64,000 nucleotides of DNA, from the NCBI GenBank assembly GCA_022820725.1, contig JAJEFA010000009.1:62001-126000 (forward strand), written 5' to 3'. Below, piece after piece: positions 25,507 to 34,148 of this stretch. A model generated the notes under the pieces. It saw nothing but the letters and a program-made list of their open reading frames with translations. It had not been told where the DNA came from and made no database searches. The first letter of the stretch is position 1; every line of letters starts with the position of its first letter. The DNA is from Candidatus Binatia bacterium. Its GTDB lineage: Bacteria; Desulfobacterota; Binatia; Bin18. The position numbers were made by a program, and so were the translations under genes.

Positions 25507-25923
25507 ATGCTGACACGAGACGAGATGTCTAGCGCGTTCGCCAAATGGGGAGTTGCCTGGAACGAGCACGACCTCAACGGCGTGATGGATTTATTTCACG
25601 ACGAAATTTACTTCGAGAACTGGACCGGAGGCTGGGTCAGGGGCAAGGAGAATCTGCGCCAGGCCTGGACCCCCTGGTTTGCCAACCATGGAGGATTCAA
25701 GTTTACGGACGAAGAGACCTTCATCGACGAGGTCGAACAGAAAATGCTCTACCGCTGGCAGCTCGACTCCCCCTCGTTTGAGAAAGGCCAGGAGAAAAAA
25801 CACGAAGCCCGACGTGGCATCGATGTCCTGCACTTCAAAGACGGCAAGATCATTCAAAAACTCACCTACTCCAAGACCACGCTTGAACTGGACGGGGAAC
25901 GGGTGCGTCTGACGACGCCGTAA
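25507..25923 (+). CDS. NTF2-like (SnoaL-type) protein
   Basis: A 138-residue cone-fold protein of the nuclear transport factor 2/SnoaL superfamily. Visible elements are WGVAWNEHDLNGVMDLFHDE, the Trp-rich FENWTGGWVRGKENLRQAWT, and the sheet strands ending FKDGKIIQKLTYSKTT. AAAGGAGGAG precedes the ATG at 25507. Members include isomerases, hydratases and cyclases as well as non-enzymatic binding proteins. Placed between an LLM oxidoreductase and an SMP-30 hydrolase, it is probably an enzyme of the same small-molecule path. Substrate unknown. Confidence 0.88.
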   Translation: MLTRDEMSSAFAKWGVAWNEHDLNGVMDLFHDEIYFENWTGGWVRGKENLRQAWTPWFANHGGFKFTDEETFIDEVEQKMLYRWQLDSPSFEKGQEKKHEARRGIDVLHFKDGKIIQKLTYSKTTLELDGERVRLTTP

Positions 25924-25956
25924 TGGCCTCGCTAGCCCAGCAAAAGGAGCGTACCT

Positions 25957-26898
25957 GTGGCAACATTTTCTCTGGACCAGGTAAAAATTTTCGGGAAAGG
26001 CGTTCTGCAGGCCGAAGGCGTGGTCATTGATAAAGAAGGCTCGGCCTACGGCGCGGGTCGCAACGGCATTGTGTACCGAGTGACCCCGGACGGAACAGTC
26101 AGCGAAATGGCCCATTTACCGGAGGGCTCGATGCCCAACGGCGTCACCATGGACCGTGAGGGCAATATCGTCTACTGCGACCTGGCCAAACAGGCGGTGA
26201 TGCGTGTTTCCCAGAGCGGCCAGGTCTCGCTCATTGCCGACCAAGTGGGCGACGTGAAGCTTACCATGCCGAATTTCGCCAGCTATGACGCCGAGGGGAA
26301 TCTCTACGTCTCCAACTCGTCGAGCGCTCCGACACTGGAAAAGGCGCTTGACGAGCTGGCACAGCCGGCCCCGAATGGCGCACTGGTCCGTATCCGTCCG
26401 GACGGACGGGGCGATGTCGTTGCCACGGGTATTTATCTGGCCAACGGGACGGCCATCGCGCCGAATGAAGACGCGGTCTATGTGCTGGAAAGTACTCGGG
26501 ACGATTGCCTGCGCATTCAAATCAAGAAGGACGGGACTTTTGGTGCACCCGAAATATACTCCAAAGACTTTCCCGCCCTGCCCGACGGGATGGCTTTTGA
26601 CGTGGACGGCAATCTCTACGTCACCCTGCCGGCCAAGATCGGCGGCTCACATGCGCTCCAGGGGATTGCCCATCAGGGCGTCAATATGGCTCCGGCCCAT
26701 CAGATCATCAAAGTGGATACCAATGGACAGTGGAGTCTGCTGATTGACGACCCTGAGGGTCAAAAGCTGAATTTTCCTACCAACTGCGCGTTCGGCGGCT
26801 CGGATATGCAGGACCTCTATTTTGCCAATTTGGAGGGCGACCACTTCAGTCGAGTGCGTACCAGCGTGCGCGGGCATCCGCTCTATCATCAGCGCTAA
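25957..26898 (+). CDS. SMP-30/gluconolactonase-family protein
   Basis: A 313-residue six-bladed beta-propeller of the SMP-30/gluconolactonase family. Recurrent blade motifs are MDREGNIVYCDLA, YDAEGNLYVSNSS, IYLANGTAIAPNEDAVYVLE and LPDGMAFDVDGNLYVTLP; the Asp and Asn in these align with metal ligands. The gene starts with GTG at 25957 after AAAGGAGC. In the family these are calcium- or zinc-dependent lactonases. Following LLM and NTF2-like genes it could open a lactone formed by the oxygenase, though that is inference. Confidence 0.9.
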   Translation: MATFSLDQVKIFGKGVLQAEGVVIDKEGSAYGAGRNGIVYRVTPDGTVSEMAHLPEGSMPNGVTMDREGNIVYCDLAKQAVMRVSQSGQVSLIADQVGDVKLTMPNFASYDAEGNLYVSNSSSAPTLEKALDELAQPAPNGALVRIRPDGRGDVVATGIYLANGTAIAPNEDAVYVLESTRDDCLRIQIKKDGTFGAPEIYSKDFPALPDGMAFDVDGNLYVTLPAKIGGSHALQGIAHQGVNMAPAHQIIKVDTNGQWSLLIDDPEGQKLNFPTNCAFGGSDMQDLYFANLEGDHFSRVRTSVRGHPLYHQR

Positions 26899-26902
26899 AC
26901 CT

Positions 26903-26930
26903 GTAGGGGCGATTCATGAATCGCCCCTAC
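26903..26930. repeat. Family A palindrome, copy 2 (perfect 28-nt)
   Basis: GTAGGGGCGATTCA and its exact reverse complement directly joined, a perfect 28-nt palindrome. It lies in the 40-nt space between two convergent genes and may act as a bidirectional terminator. Other copies are at 25456 and 37629. Confidence 0.9.
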
Positions 26931-26938
26931 CCCGAACC

Positions 26939-27718
26939 TCACAAATCCATGGGCAGACCCAAGTGCTCCGCGTAGATAAAATGCCGGTGGTCCATGAGTA
27001 TCGGCGTGGCCGCGGCGGCTACGTCGGGATGATGGTTCTGGTAGAGCGGACGGAAGTCTTCGAGCATCGGGCACTCGTCAGGCGGCAAGGGCTCAATCAG
27101 ATGCGAGAAGCCGGCCCAATAAATATCGAGCGCTGACAGGGCATTCCCAATAAAATAGCGACTGCCCTGGGCCTGTTGCTCTTCAAGCAGGCTGCTCAGA
27201 GTGTTCAGGATTGCGATTACCCGCGCGGGAGCCGCCTCCGCGGCCTCGGGCGAGTAGCCGTATTTTGCGCCAAAGGCTTGAAAAAAGGCGCGCTGTTCTT
27301 CCGGCAGGTTTGGCGCGGACAGGCCCTGATGCACCATCATCAGGCGCCGACTCCAGCCAAAGCCGTGCATGCCGCACAGTTCGTTGGCGTAGCCGAACAT
27401 TTTGATCCGGTCGGCCTGATCGACCGGAATCAGCGCGGGCTCGGGTTGGATGCGTTCCGCCAGATAGAGCTGCTCGGCCCAGTTTGATTTCGGGAATTCA
27501 TCATTCCAGGCAATCGCCGGCGCGGAGGCCTGTGCCGTCCAGGCAATCAGGTCGGCGTGGTCGGAGCCGATCTCGAACAGCCCGCGCGTGTACGGAATCT
27601 TCTTCACGTCCAGAATGCCCCGAATCCCTTCCGCCCACGGACCAGGGATGCCTTGGCCCAGGACCATCCGCATACCGGATTGCTCTCTTGCTTCTGCAAC
27701 ACTGATATATTCAGCCAT
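26939..27718 (-). CDS. GST-like thioredoxin-fold protein (paralogue of 47445)
   Basis: A 259-residue protein with an N-terminal glutathione S-transferase/thioredoxin-like domain (GPWAEGIRGILDVKKIPYTR) and an all-helical C-terminal domain. The latter has ELCGMHGFGWSRRLMMVH, FGAKYGYSPEAA and ALDIYWAGFSHLIEPLPPDE. The GST at 47445 shares the same order of motifs, including MFG.. CG..G.GW.RLMM and HRHFIYAEHLGLPM, so they are paralogues. Which thiol is bound, and on which substrate, is not apparent. AAAGGAGAAC precedes the ATG at 27718. Confidence 0.85.
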   Translation of the reverse strand: MAEYISVAEAREQSGMRMVLGQGIPGPWAEGIRGILDVKKIPYTRGLFEIGSDHADLIAWTAQASAPAIAWNDEFPKSNWAEQLYLAERIQPEPALIPVDQADRIKMFGYANELCGMHGFGWSRRLMMVHQGLSAPNLPEEQRAFFQAFGAKYGYSPEAAEAAPARVIAILNTLSSLLEEQQAQGSRYFIGNALSALDIYWAGFSHLIEPLPPDECPMLEDFRPLYQNHHPDVAAAATPILMDHRHFIYAEHLGLPMDL

Positions 27719-27737
27719 AGATGTTCTCCTTTTGCTG

Positions 27738-28178
27738 TTAATTGCCCTGACCGAGCGGTGGAAGCTGATCCGGCGTCACCCATTCTTCGGAGACACCATT
27801 CACAAACTCCGGCGGTAAGGCTCTGATGGGGGTTCCCTCAAATTCCGCAGGCAGTTCCGCGGGCCGAGTAGTATAAACATACACAACCCCGGAGCCGGGT
27901 CGAACCGCCACAACCCCCGGCAATTGTGACAGGGCATGGTCAGCCGTTGCGTACTGCTTTTCGACTGTGCGGACTTGAGAGGTTTTATAGGCTTTCAGCG
28001 CCCGGCTTGAGACGGCGCGACCACGCGCGTCCGTGATGCCGCTCGGGATTTCGGCTCGCCGTAGCGCCGCGAGGTCCCCCTGCGGTCGCGGAGCACACGC
28101 GCCCAGGAGTCCAATCAGTATCAACCAGCCATACCGGCGGAAAAGTCTTCTCGGAGAGAGCGGTTCTGGGTCAGGCAT
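27738..28178 (-). CDS. Putative small lipoprotein
   Basis: A 146-residue protein read from the ATG at 28178 behind a GGAGGAAGG ribosome site. A signal segment (RRYGWLILIGLLGACAPRP) carries a good lipobox LLGAC. The mature part is a hydrophilic domain with QLPGVVAVRPGSGVVYVYTT and EFVNGVSEEWVTPDQLPPLG. The repeated valine/Gly-Pro pattern may be a small beta-rich fold. No family recognised. It lies 14 nt downstream of the ABC binding protein gene, so may be an accessory part of that uptake unit or independent. Confidence 0.72.
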   Translation of the reverse strand: MPDPEPLSPRRLFRRYGWLILIGLLGACAPRPQGDLAALRRAEIPSGITDARGRAVSSRALKAYKTSQVRTVEKQYATADHALSQLPGVVAVRPGSGVVYVYTTRPAELPAEFEGTPIRALPPEFVNGVSEEWVTPDQLPPLGQGN

Positions 28179-28192
28179 ACCTTCCTCCGTAT

Positions 28193-29392
28193 TCAGATGC
28201 TGCAACCCGGGTCCGGGTCAATCGGACCCAGCCTTTTAACAATCTGCAGGCCGTCCTTACTGCCGCGGGCAACCACGATGGGCATGGTCGCATGCTGGTT
28301 TTCCGGGTCCATGCTGACCGGGCCTGTCGGCGACTCGAAGCTTAGTCCGCGCAACCCATTCAGTGCCGCTTCGGCACTCACCTCTCCGCTTTTTTCCCAG
28401 GCCGCCTTGAGCGCGTGAATGGCATTATAGTGCGTCAGGGCGTGATAACCGATGGGGGTATTACTGCCGTGCTGGGAGCGCACCCGCGCAACGAAATCGG
28501 GCACGCCGCCTTCAGGGTCACTCGCGACAAACGGACTCGTGGTCACAATCCGTTTCAGCTCTTCGGGTGTGAGCCCGTCAACCAGGGTGTCGTTAAACCC
28601 GATCCAGCCCACGGTGAGTTTATTCAGCAGACCAAGCTCGCTGGCTTGATGAAGAAATTCCTGGCCGTGCTTGCGCATCACACAAAACAACACCGAGGCC
28701 GTGTTCGTCTCTTGAATCCAGCGGATAATAGGCCGGAATTGCCGCTCCCCGGTCGCGGTCAGGGCCTGGCCGTGGACGTGGAGGCTGCGCTGATACATCG
28801 GAAGGCGCAGTTGGCGGAACATCGTATTCTGCCAACTGGGATACGAGCCCAACATGAAATAATCTTTGATCTGCTCTTCTTCGTCCAGGTAGCGGACGAG
28901 GGCATGGCCGTCCTGACTCGTGGTCGGGCCGAGAGAGAACAGGACCAGCGAACAAAAGCCGCCCGGGTGATTGCTCGCATTCACCAGGGGAATGTTGCGC
29001 TCGGAGAGAAAACGGGCCGCATACTTCCGGCCAGCCGCAGCCCATGGTCCAATCAGGGCAATCGCTCCCCATTCGTCAATCAACTCCCGGCAGCGCTCGG
29101 GCAGGACCGCCGGGGTTGTTTCCGAATCACGGTATTCAACCGTGGCCTTCCTGCCGAGAACCCCGCCGCTGCCATTGATCTCGGCGACCGCAGTGTCAAT
29201 GCCGAGACGCATCTGCCGGGCGTACGCATCGGCATCCCCGGTGAGGGGAATTAAGGCTCCAATACGGACGGTCTGCTCAGCGGCAAAGACAGACGATACG
29301 AAGGGGGAGTGCCCCAGGACCGCTGCGGCACCTGAAGCGGCAATCCATTTCAGCGCGTCCCGTCTCTTGATTCGGTTGTCCTTCTTCCGCAC
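28193..29392 (-). CDS. ABC transporter substrate-binding protein (Leu/Ile/Val-type), Tat signal
   Basis: A 399-residue periplasmic binding protein of the branched-chain amino acid (LivJ/UrtA-like) family. A twin-Arg signal (KRRDALKWIAASGAAAVLG) leads into VRIGALIPLTGDADAYARQM, ALIGPWAAAGRKYAARF and YHALTHYNAIHALKAAWEKS. There are no permease or ATPase genes next to it, so it is an orphan binding protein in this window. The start is a GTG after GAGGAGGG. It likely binds an amino-acid-like or aromatic ligand; the ligand cannot be inferred. Confidence 0.88.
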   Translation of the reverse strand: MRKKDNRIKRRDALKWIAASGAAAVLGHSPFVSSVFAAEQTVRIGALIPLTGDADAYARQMRLGIDTAVAEINGSGGVLGRKATVEYRDSETTPAVLPERCRELIDEWGAIALIGPWAAAGRKYAARFLSERNIPLVNASNHPGGFCSLVLFSLGPTTSQDGHALVRYLDEEEQIKDYFMLGSYPSWQNTMFRQLRLPMYQRSLHVHGQALTATGERQFRPIIRWIQETNTASVLFCVMRKHGQEFLHQASELGLLNKLTVGWIGFNDTLVDGLTPEELKRIVTTSPFVASDPEGGVPDFVARVRSQHGSNTPIGYHALTHYNAIHALKAAWEKSGEVSAEAALNGLRGLSFESPTGPVSMDPENQHATMPIVVARGSKDGLQIVKRLGPIDPDPGCSI

Positions 29393-29410
29393 CTGCCCTC
29401 CTCAGTCTCT

Positions 29411-30547
29411 TTACGCTTGTACCCGAATCGGCGCCAGGTCTTCAGGCGTGAGCCCCATATCGGTTAAGTCTTGCGGCAAACGCTGATTCACGATCAGGCT
29501 GGCCGCGGTACGGCCCATGGCAGACGAGGTCTGGATGCCATAGCCGCCCTGCCCGGCTAACCAGAAAAATCCGGCGCGTTCGCTATCCATGCCCACGACG
29601 GGTGTTTTATCCGGGACAAAGCTGCGCAATCCAGCCCACCGGCGATTGATATGGGCAATGGACAAGGTCGTGGCTTTGTGAATCCGATCTATGGCGACCG
29701 CTACATCGTAGTCGTCCGGAAACACGTCACACGGGTCCATCGGGGTTTCGTCCGCGGGAGAGGCAAGAATCCCGCCGGACTCGGGCTTAAAATAGAAATC
29801 TTCATCGCTATCGATGATAACCGGCCACGCCGCGAGTTCTTCCGGCGCTATCCCGGCAGGGCCGTTACAGGTAAAGGCCGTGCGGCGTTTCGGCACCAGG
29901 CCAACCGGTCGCGCCCCAGCCAACTGGCCAATGACATCACACCACGCCCCAGCCGCATTCACCACGACCGCAGCCACGTACTGCTGGTCAGGCGTCTGGA
30001 CCTCCCAGCTTGCATCCGTCTGCCGAAACCGGACCACTTCGGCGTTTGTGACCACTGTTCCACCCCGGTTTCTTAATCCCCGCAAGAACCCCTGATGGAT
30101 GGCATGCACATCCAGATCCAAGGCGTGGGGCTCCAGGATGGCATAGGCGACATAGTCGTTTCGTAAGGCAGAACACAGAGCGTATGCCTCTATGGGCGTA
30201 ACCGCGCGAATCGTGGGAACGAGGCGCTGCGCCTCACCAAGCGTTGCCTCCAGCCCGGCCTTTTGATCCTCGCGGGCGATCCACAGCATTTGGCGGGGAG
30301 CGGTCAGGGGGTATTCGGTAAACCCGTCCGGCGGATGTTCCAGAAACGGTCGGGTCGCCAGGGTGAGGCGTCGAATAATGGAGTTGCCGTAATTCTGGGT
30401 TAAGACGGCAGCCGACCGGCCGGTTGAATGATGGCCGGGCACGGCTTCGCGCTCAAGGACAATGACCCGACCGTGTGGAGCCAGCTCAAAGGCGACCGAC
30501 GCCCCGGCTATGCCAGCTCCGATAATGAGAAAATCGCATGTTTCCAT
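29411..30547 (-). CDS. FAD-dependent oxidoreductase (DAO family, D-arginine dehydrogenase-like)
   Basis: A 378-residue DAO-family flavoprotein. The Rossmann motif is CDFLIIGAGIAGASVAFEL, followed by LEREAVPGHHSTGRSAAVL, which is typical of glycine oxidase/D-arginine dehydrogenase relatives. VVNAAGAWCDVIGQLAG and LAGQGGYGIQTSSAMGRTAA complete the FAD site. The start is the ATG at 30547, where FAD-domain homology begins, rather than 30622. It lies 18 nt upstream of the orphan binding protein, suggesting uptake and oxidation of an amino-acid-like compound. Confidence 0.88.
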   Translation of the reverse strand: METCDFLIIGAGIAGASVAFELAPHGRVIVLEREAVPGHHSTGRSAAVLTQNYGNSIIRRLTLATRPFLEHPPDGFTEYPLTAPRQMLWIAREDQKAGLEATLGEAQRLVPTIRAVTPIEAYALCSALRNDYVAYAILEPHALDLDVHAIHQGFLRGLRNRGGTVVTNAEVVRFRQTDASWEVQTPDQQYVAAVVVNAAGAWCDVIGQLAGARPVGLVPKRRTAFTCNGPAGIAPEELAAWPVIIDSDEDFYFKPESGGILASPADETPMDPCDVFPDDYDVAVAIDRIHKATTLSIAHINRRWAGLRSFVPDKTPVVGMDSERAGFFWLAGQGGYGIQTSSAMGRTAASLIVNQRLPQDLTDMGLTPEDLAPIRVQA

Positions 30548-30736
30548 TGGACGACTCCCTTCTCCTGACCTCGGTCTCTCGTTCTCCTCTCCTCCGGCCA
30601 ACCCTGTAGGCGGTTGTCTCATTCAGCCCTACCGTTTGTCAATTGTTTTGCGCTGCCCCGGACGTGGCGAAAGACACCCCGGTATGGTATGCCTCCGGTG
30701 ATCCCCGAGAGAATTTTCCCTGTTAAGGAGGAGGCC

Positions 30737-31813
30737 ATGGAGTTCAGTGTCACGGTGGCAACCAATATCGGAGACTGGCAACTCATTAAGTTTGCCGAGG
30801 ACTTGGGCTATGACCGGGCCTGGGTGCCCGATTCCCAGATGATCTGGTCCGACTGCTACGCTACGCTGGCCGTAGCGGCGCAAAACACCTCACGGATCAA
30901 ACTCGGCACCGGAGTCGCCATCCCCGGCACCCGGATCGCTCCGGTCACCGCCCACTCGATTGCTTCGGTCAATCGGCTGGCGCCGGGCCGCGTCTTTCTC
31001 GGCATTGGGACGGGACATACCGCCATGCGTGTCATGGGCATGAATCCCATGAAAATTCGCGACTTCCGCGAGTACCTGCGCGTCCTCCGGACTCTTCTTC
31101 AAGGCGAAGAGGTTGAGTACACCTTCAATGACACAACGCGGACCATTCGGTTTTTGCATCAGGACCTGAAATTCATCGACCTGGAGCACCCCGTTCCTAT
31201 CATAGTGGCGGCCAATGGACCGTTGGCCCTCAAAGCCGCAGGCGAATTTGGCGATGGTCTGATCTCGGTGTTGAACGAGCAAGAGGCCGTTCTCAATCTC
31301 AATATGGACTATGTGGGCCAGGGGGCCGCCAGAGTGGGCCGGGACCTGAGCGACTATCATACGGTCTCGCTCACATCGGTCGTCGTGCTGGAACCGGGCG
31401 AGGACCTCACCTCGGACCGGGTCATAGACGAATGCGGCTCATGGGTGTCGGCGGTCCTGCACTTTGCCTATGAAATCTACGAGTTCACCGGCAAGGAAGA
31501 GATGATTCCCCCGTCCATTCACGATATTTGGGACGAATACTGCGCCTATGTGAAAAAAATGGAGACTCCGGCGGAGAAGCGCTATCTCCAGATTCACAAC
31601 GGTCACTGCACGTTTCTGATGCCCGAGGAGCGGCGCTTTATCACGCCCAAGGCCATTGAGGGTTCGTGCATCGTGGGCACGCCGGACGAGATCATTGACA
31701 AGCTGCGCGCCGCAGAGAAAAACGGGCTCAAAGAAGTCAGCTTACTTCCGCCAATGGCCAGCGCCCGTAAAGTGCTCTCCGATTTTAAAGACAAGGTTAT
31801 GGCGCGCTATTAA
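30737..31813 (+). CDS. LLM-class (F420-dependent) oxidoreductase, Mer-like
   Basis: A 358-residue luciferase-like oxidoreductase starting MEFSVTVATNIGDWQLIKFA after AAGGAGGAG. Features include AEDLGYDRAWVPDSQMIWSD, TSRIKLGTGVAIPGTRIAPV and APGRVFLGIGTGHTAMRVMG, as in F420-dependent methylene-tetrahydromethanopterin reductase/glucose-6-phosphate dehydrogenase relatives. A long insertion (residues 225-300) with KKMETPAEKRYLQIHNGHCT separates it from the other LLMs here. It is transcribed divergently from the DAO-type gene, with a shared upstream region of 190 nt. Confidence 0.92.
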   Translation: MEFSVTVATNIGDWQLIKFAEDLGYDRAWVPDSQMIWSDCYATLAVAAQNTSRIKLGTGVAIPGTRIAPVTAHSIASVNRLAPGRVFLGIGTGHTAMRVMGMNPMKIRDFREYLRVLRTLLQGEEVEYTFNDTTRTIRFLHQDLKFIDLEHPVPIIVAANGPLALKAAGEFGDGLISVLNEQEAVLNLNMDYVGQGAARVGRDLSDYHTVSLTSVVVLEPGEDLTSDRVIDECGSWVSAVLHFAYEIYEFTGKEEMIPPSIHDIWDEYCAYVKKMETPAEKRYLQIHNGHCTFLMPEERRFITPKAIEGSCIVGTPDEIIDKLRAAEKNGLKEVSLLPPMASARKVLSDFKDKVMARY

Positions 31814-31835
31814 AGAAGAGCCTGCCTGTAGAGCC

Positions 31836-31879
31836 GAACCCACCCCGGCCCTACGGGCCACCCCTCCCAAGAGGGGATA
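31836..31879. repeat. Family C repeat, half copy
   Basis: Only the left half of family C is present: GAACCCACCCCGGCC, CTACGGGCC and ACCCCTCCCAAGAGGGG. It lies between convergent LLM and MOSC genes. Confidence 0.78.
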
Positions 31880-31894
31880 TTTCGGCGATGCCGG

Positions 31895-32755
31895 CTAGGT
31901 TGTAATCTCGACCGGGTCGCCAACCGACACTAGCCCGGGGGTTTTCACGGTGGCATAGACCCCAAAATTCTGGTTGGCCTCACGCACCAGGGTGCGCATG
32001 ATCTTCGGGTCTTTGGGCAGGTTTGCGCAGCCGAGGGTGGTCATAACGCAGCGCAGACAGCTCATCGTCACGTCAAGGGTCATATTGCCGATGCTGAGCT
32101 GTTTGCCCGGCCACGAGGTCTCAACAAAACCGTCCGCCTCCTCGGTCTCAATCAAGAAATTTGGACGAAAGCGCCGGGCGTCAATCTGCGAAGTCGGGCT
32201 CAGGGATCGCAGTTGCTGCAACGATGCCTCGGTCACCAGCAGCAGAGGGAAGGCATCGAAATAGGTGCCCGGAGGCGAGGCGTATTGCAGGATTTCTTTT
32301 GGGAAGATGGATAAATCCGGCAACGGTTCGTCGGGCTCCAAACCGAGGAGGCTTCGTAACTCTTCTGCCGGATTGCTATGCGTCGGATTTCCGCGTCGGT
32401 AGTGCTCAAGGTTTTCGGCGGGCTGAATCGGCCAGATGGAAACCTGATGGTCCAAAGCCTGACTGAGTTGGGCTGCGGCGTCCGGGTCGTTGGACAAGAA
32501 GGTCGTGCCGTCCGGAACGGTGATTTCAACCGGACCGATCTGTTCTTTTGTCGGGCTGTCCGGATAGCGGGCCTGACAGTGCATCAGGGTCGGGATTTTT
32601 TTGGCGCTCGTAATGCCCCCCCGAATTTCGTCCCGCACTGCCCAGCCCCGGTCGCCTACCACGCCCTGGGGGCTGACCTCGGTCTGCTCCAACAGTTCGC
32701 CCAGCATACTCTTGAACGGATAGCGCCAGATCTGTTTAACCGTCCCGACTCGCAT
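31895..32755 (-). CDS. MOSC-domain protein
   Basis: A 286-residue protein with an N-terminal MOSC beta-barrel (VKQIWRYPFKSMLGELLEQT) and a MOSC domain. Conserved points are GDRGWAVRDE, RRFRPNFLIET and SCLRCVMTTLGC; the Cys here is at the usual position of the pyranopterin/metal ligand. MOSC proteins of this type (YiiM/mARC-like) use molybdenum cofactor to reduce N-hydroxylated compounds. The gene fits the molybdenum theme of the CoxL operon at the window start, but is far away. GGAGGACAGG precedes the ATG. Confidence 0.9.
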   Translation of the reverse strand: MRVGTVKQIWRYPFKSMLGELLEQTEVSPQGVVGDRGWAVRDEIRGGITSAKKIPTLMHCQARYPDSPTKEQIGPVEITVPDGTTFLSNDPDAAAQLSQALDHQVSIWPIQPAENLEHYRRGNPTHSNPAEELRSLLGLEPDEPLPDLSIFPKEILQYASPPGTYFDAFPLLLVTEASLQQLRSLSPTSQIDARRFRPNFLIETEEADGFVETSWPGKQLSIGNMTLDVTMSCLRCVMTTLGCANLPKDPKIMRTLVREANQNFGVYATVKTPGLVSVGDPVEITT

Positions 32756-32784
32756 CCTGTCCTCCCTCGCTCTCTGTGAGCACC

Positions 32785-33621
32785 CTATTTGCCGGAAAAC
32801 TCGGGCCGACGCTTTTCCACAAAATGGGCCACCCCTTCCCTAAAGTCTTCGCTGCCGAAGCTCGCGCTCATCTCGGTCAGACCGGCCTGCAGCGAGGCAG
32901 CGAAATCAACGTCCTGCGCTCGAAAGAGTTGCGATTTCATGACCCGCATGGAACGCGGCGACACCATGGTGGCCAGTTCAAGCGCATAGGCCCGGACTTC
33001 CGACATGAAGGAGTCGGTCGGATAGAGGCGGTTCACCAAGCCCATCTGAAGAGCTTCCTCGGCGGTGATCTTTCGGGCCGAGAGCATCAGGTCCAGGGCA
33101 TTCGGCAAACCGACAACCCGCGGCAGAATCCAATCAACCCCGTGTTCGGCAATAAGCCCGCGCCGTGAAAAGGCCGTGGTGAAGACCGCCGTATCCGCCG
33201 CAAAGCGGAGATCGGCGTACAGGGAGAGGATCAGTCCTAAGCCGGCGACCGGACCGTTGATGGCGGCGATGATGGGCTTCGGGACGGTGGGGAAATAGGC
33301 ATAGCGATAGGAGAATGCCTGGGGCAGATCGAGACCGCCCTGGATCGGTCCGGGAAAGGCTACCGGGCTTTCGGTCGCGGAGGCGGTTTCGGACCGCTCT
33401 CGGACCGCGTTCAGCAGAGACATATCCGCTCCGGCGCAAAACCCGCGTCCGGCGCCGGTCAGAATAATCACCCGGACGGCCGCATCCGCGGTCGCCTCGG
33501 TCATGGCGTGGCGGACCTCCTGCTCCAGCACGTTCGTCCAGGCGTTGAGCTTCTCCGGCCGGTTCAGCGTAATCGTCGCAATGCCATCCTGAGTGTCGTA
33601 TAAAATCTGCTCGTAACTCAT
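32785..33621 (-). CDS. Enoyl-CoA hydratase/isomerase-family (crotonase) protein
   Basis: A 278-residue crotonase. The oxyanion-hole segments are GRGFCAGADMSLLNAV and AINGPVAGLGLILSLYADLR, and a Glu follows in RRGLIAEHGVDWILPR, matching the usual acid/base position. This makes it a better candidate for a real hydratase/isomerase than the 12857 paralogue. Its start overlaps the stop of the GFA gene by 4 nt, so the two are translationally coupled. Confidence 0.9.
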   Translation of the reverse strand: MSYEQILYDTQDGIATITLNRPEKLNAWTNVLEQEVRHAMTEATADAAVRVIILTGAGRGFCAGADMSLLNAVRERSETASATESPVAFPGPIQGGLDLPQAFSYRYAYFPTVPKPIIAAINGPVAGLGLILSLYADLRFAADTAVFTTAFSRRGLIAEHGVDWILPRVVGLPNALDLMLSARKITAEEALQMGLVNRLYPTDSFMSEVRAYALELATMVSPRSMRVMKSQLFRAQDVDFAASLQAGLTEMSASFGSEDFREGVAHFVEKRRPEFSGK

Positions 33622-34097
33622 GCGTGTTTCTCCGTCGTCATATGGCCGGTAGACTCCGCTGCCAGGGGCTCGGTCCCGGTTTTGCCGCCAAAGCGGGGTA
33701 AGGCGTCGCCTATGGCAGTCCAGTCCGCACGGTCTGAAAAATAGTAATGGGCTTGCGGTTCGCGGTCGATGGTCTCGTGCAGATTCGCCAGGACAATATC
33801 CATGATCTCCGGATGCTTGCTCGACTGACAGAACAGTGAGCTGCCACAGGTATTGCAGAACGAGCGTTTACCATGCTCCGAAGAGGCAAAAGCGGTCAAC
33901 TGCCCCTGCCCGGCAGTCAGGCTGAGTTGTTGCGTGGGCACCCCTATCCAGGTCACATAGCCGGCCCCGTGCATGCGCCGACACATCGAGCAGTGACAGT
34001 GACCACAGAAGAGCGTCGGCAGGGCAAACTCAAACCGGACAGCCCCACAAAAACAGCTTCCGTGAACCAGTTCTGCTTTCTCCCCAGGTTTGTCCAT
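33618..34097 (-). CDS. GFA-family (glutathione-dependent formaldehyde-activating-like) zinc protein
   Basis: A 159-residue GFA-domain protein. Cys pairs for zinc are visible in GSCFCGAVRFE, CGHCHCSMCRRMHG and FCNTCGSSLFC. The fold was named for an enzyme that binds S-hydroxymethylglutathione, although most homologues have unknown roles and that function is disputed. It overlaps the following crotonase gene. A dehydratase pathway link through glutathione is possible because GST-like genes are near, but not shown. Confidence 0.92.
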   Translation of the reverse strand: MDKPGEKAELVHGSCFCGAVRFEFALPTLFCGHCHCSMCRRMHGAGYVTWIGVPTQQLSLTAGQGQLTAFASSEHGKRSFCNTCGSSLFCQSSKHPEIMDIVLANLHETIDREPQAHYYFSDRADWTAIGDALPRFGGKTGTEPLAAESTGHMTTEKHA

Positions 34098-34148
34098 GAC
34101 TTCCCCCTCTTTTGGGATCGCACCCCTTGGGCCATCGGCTGTGGGCTG

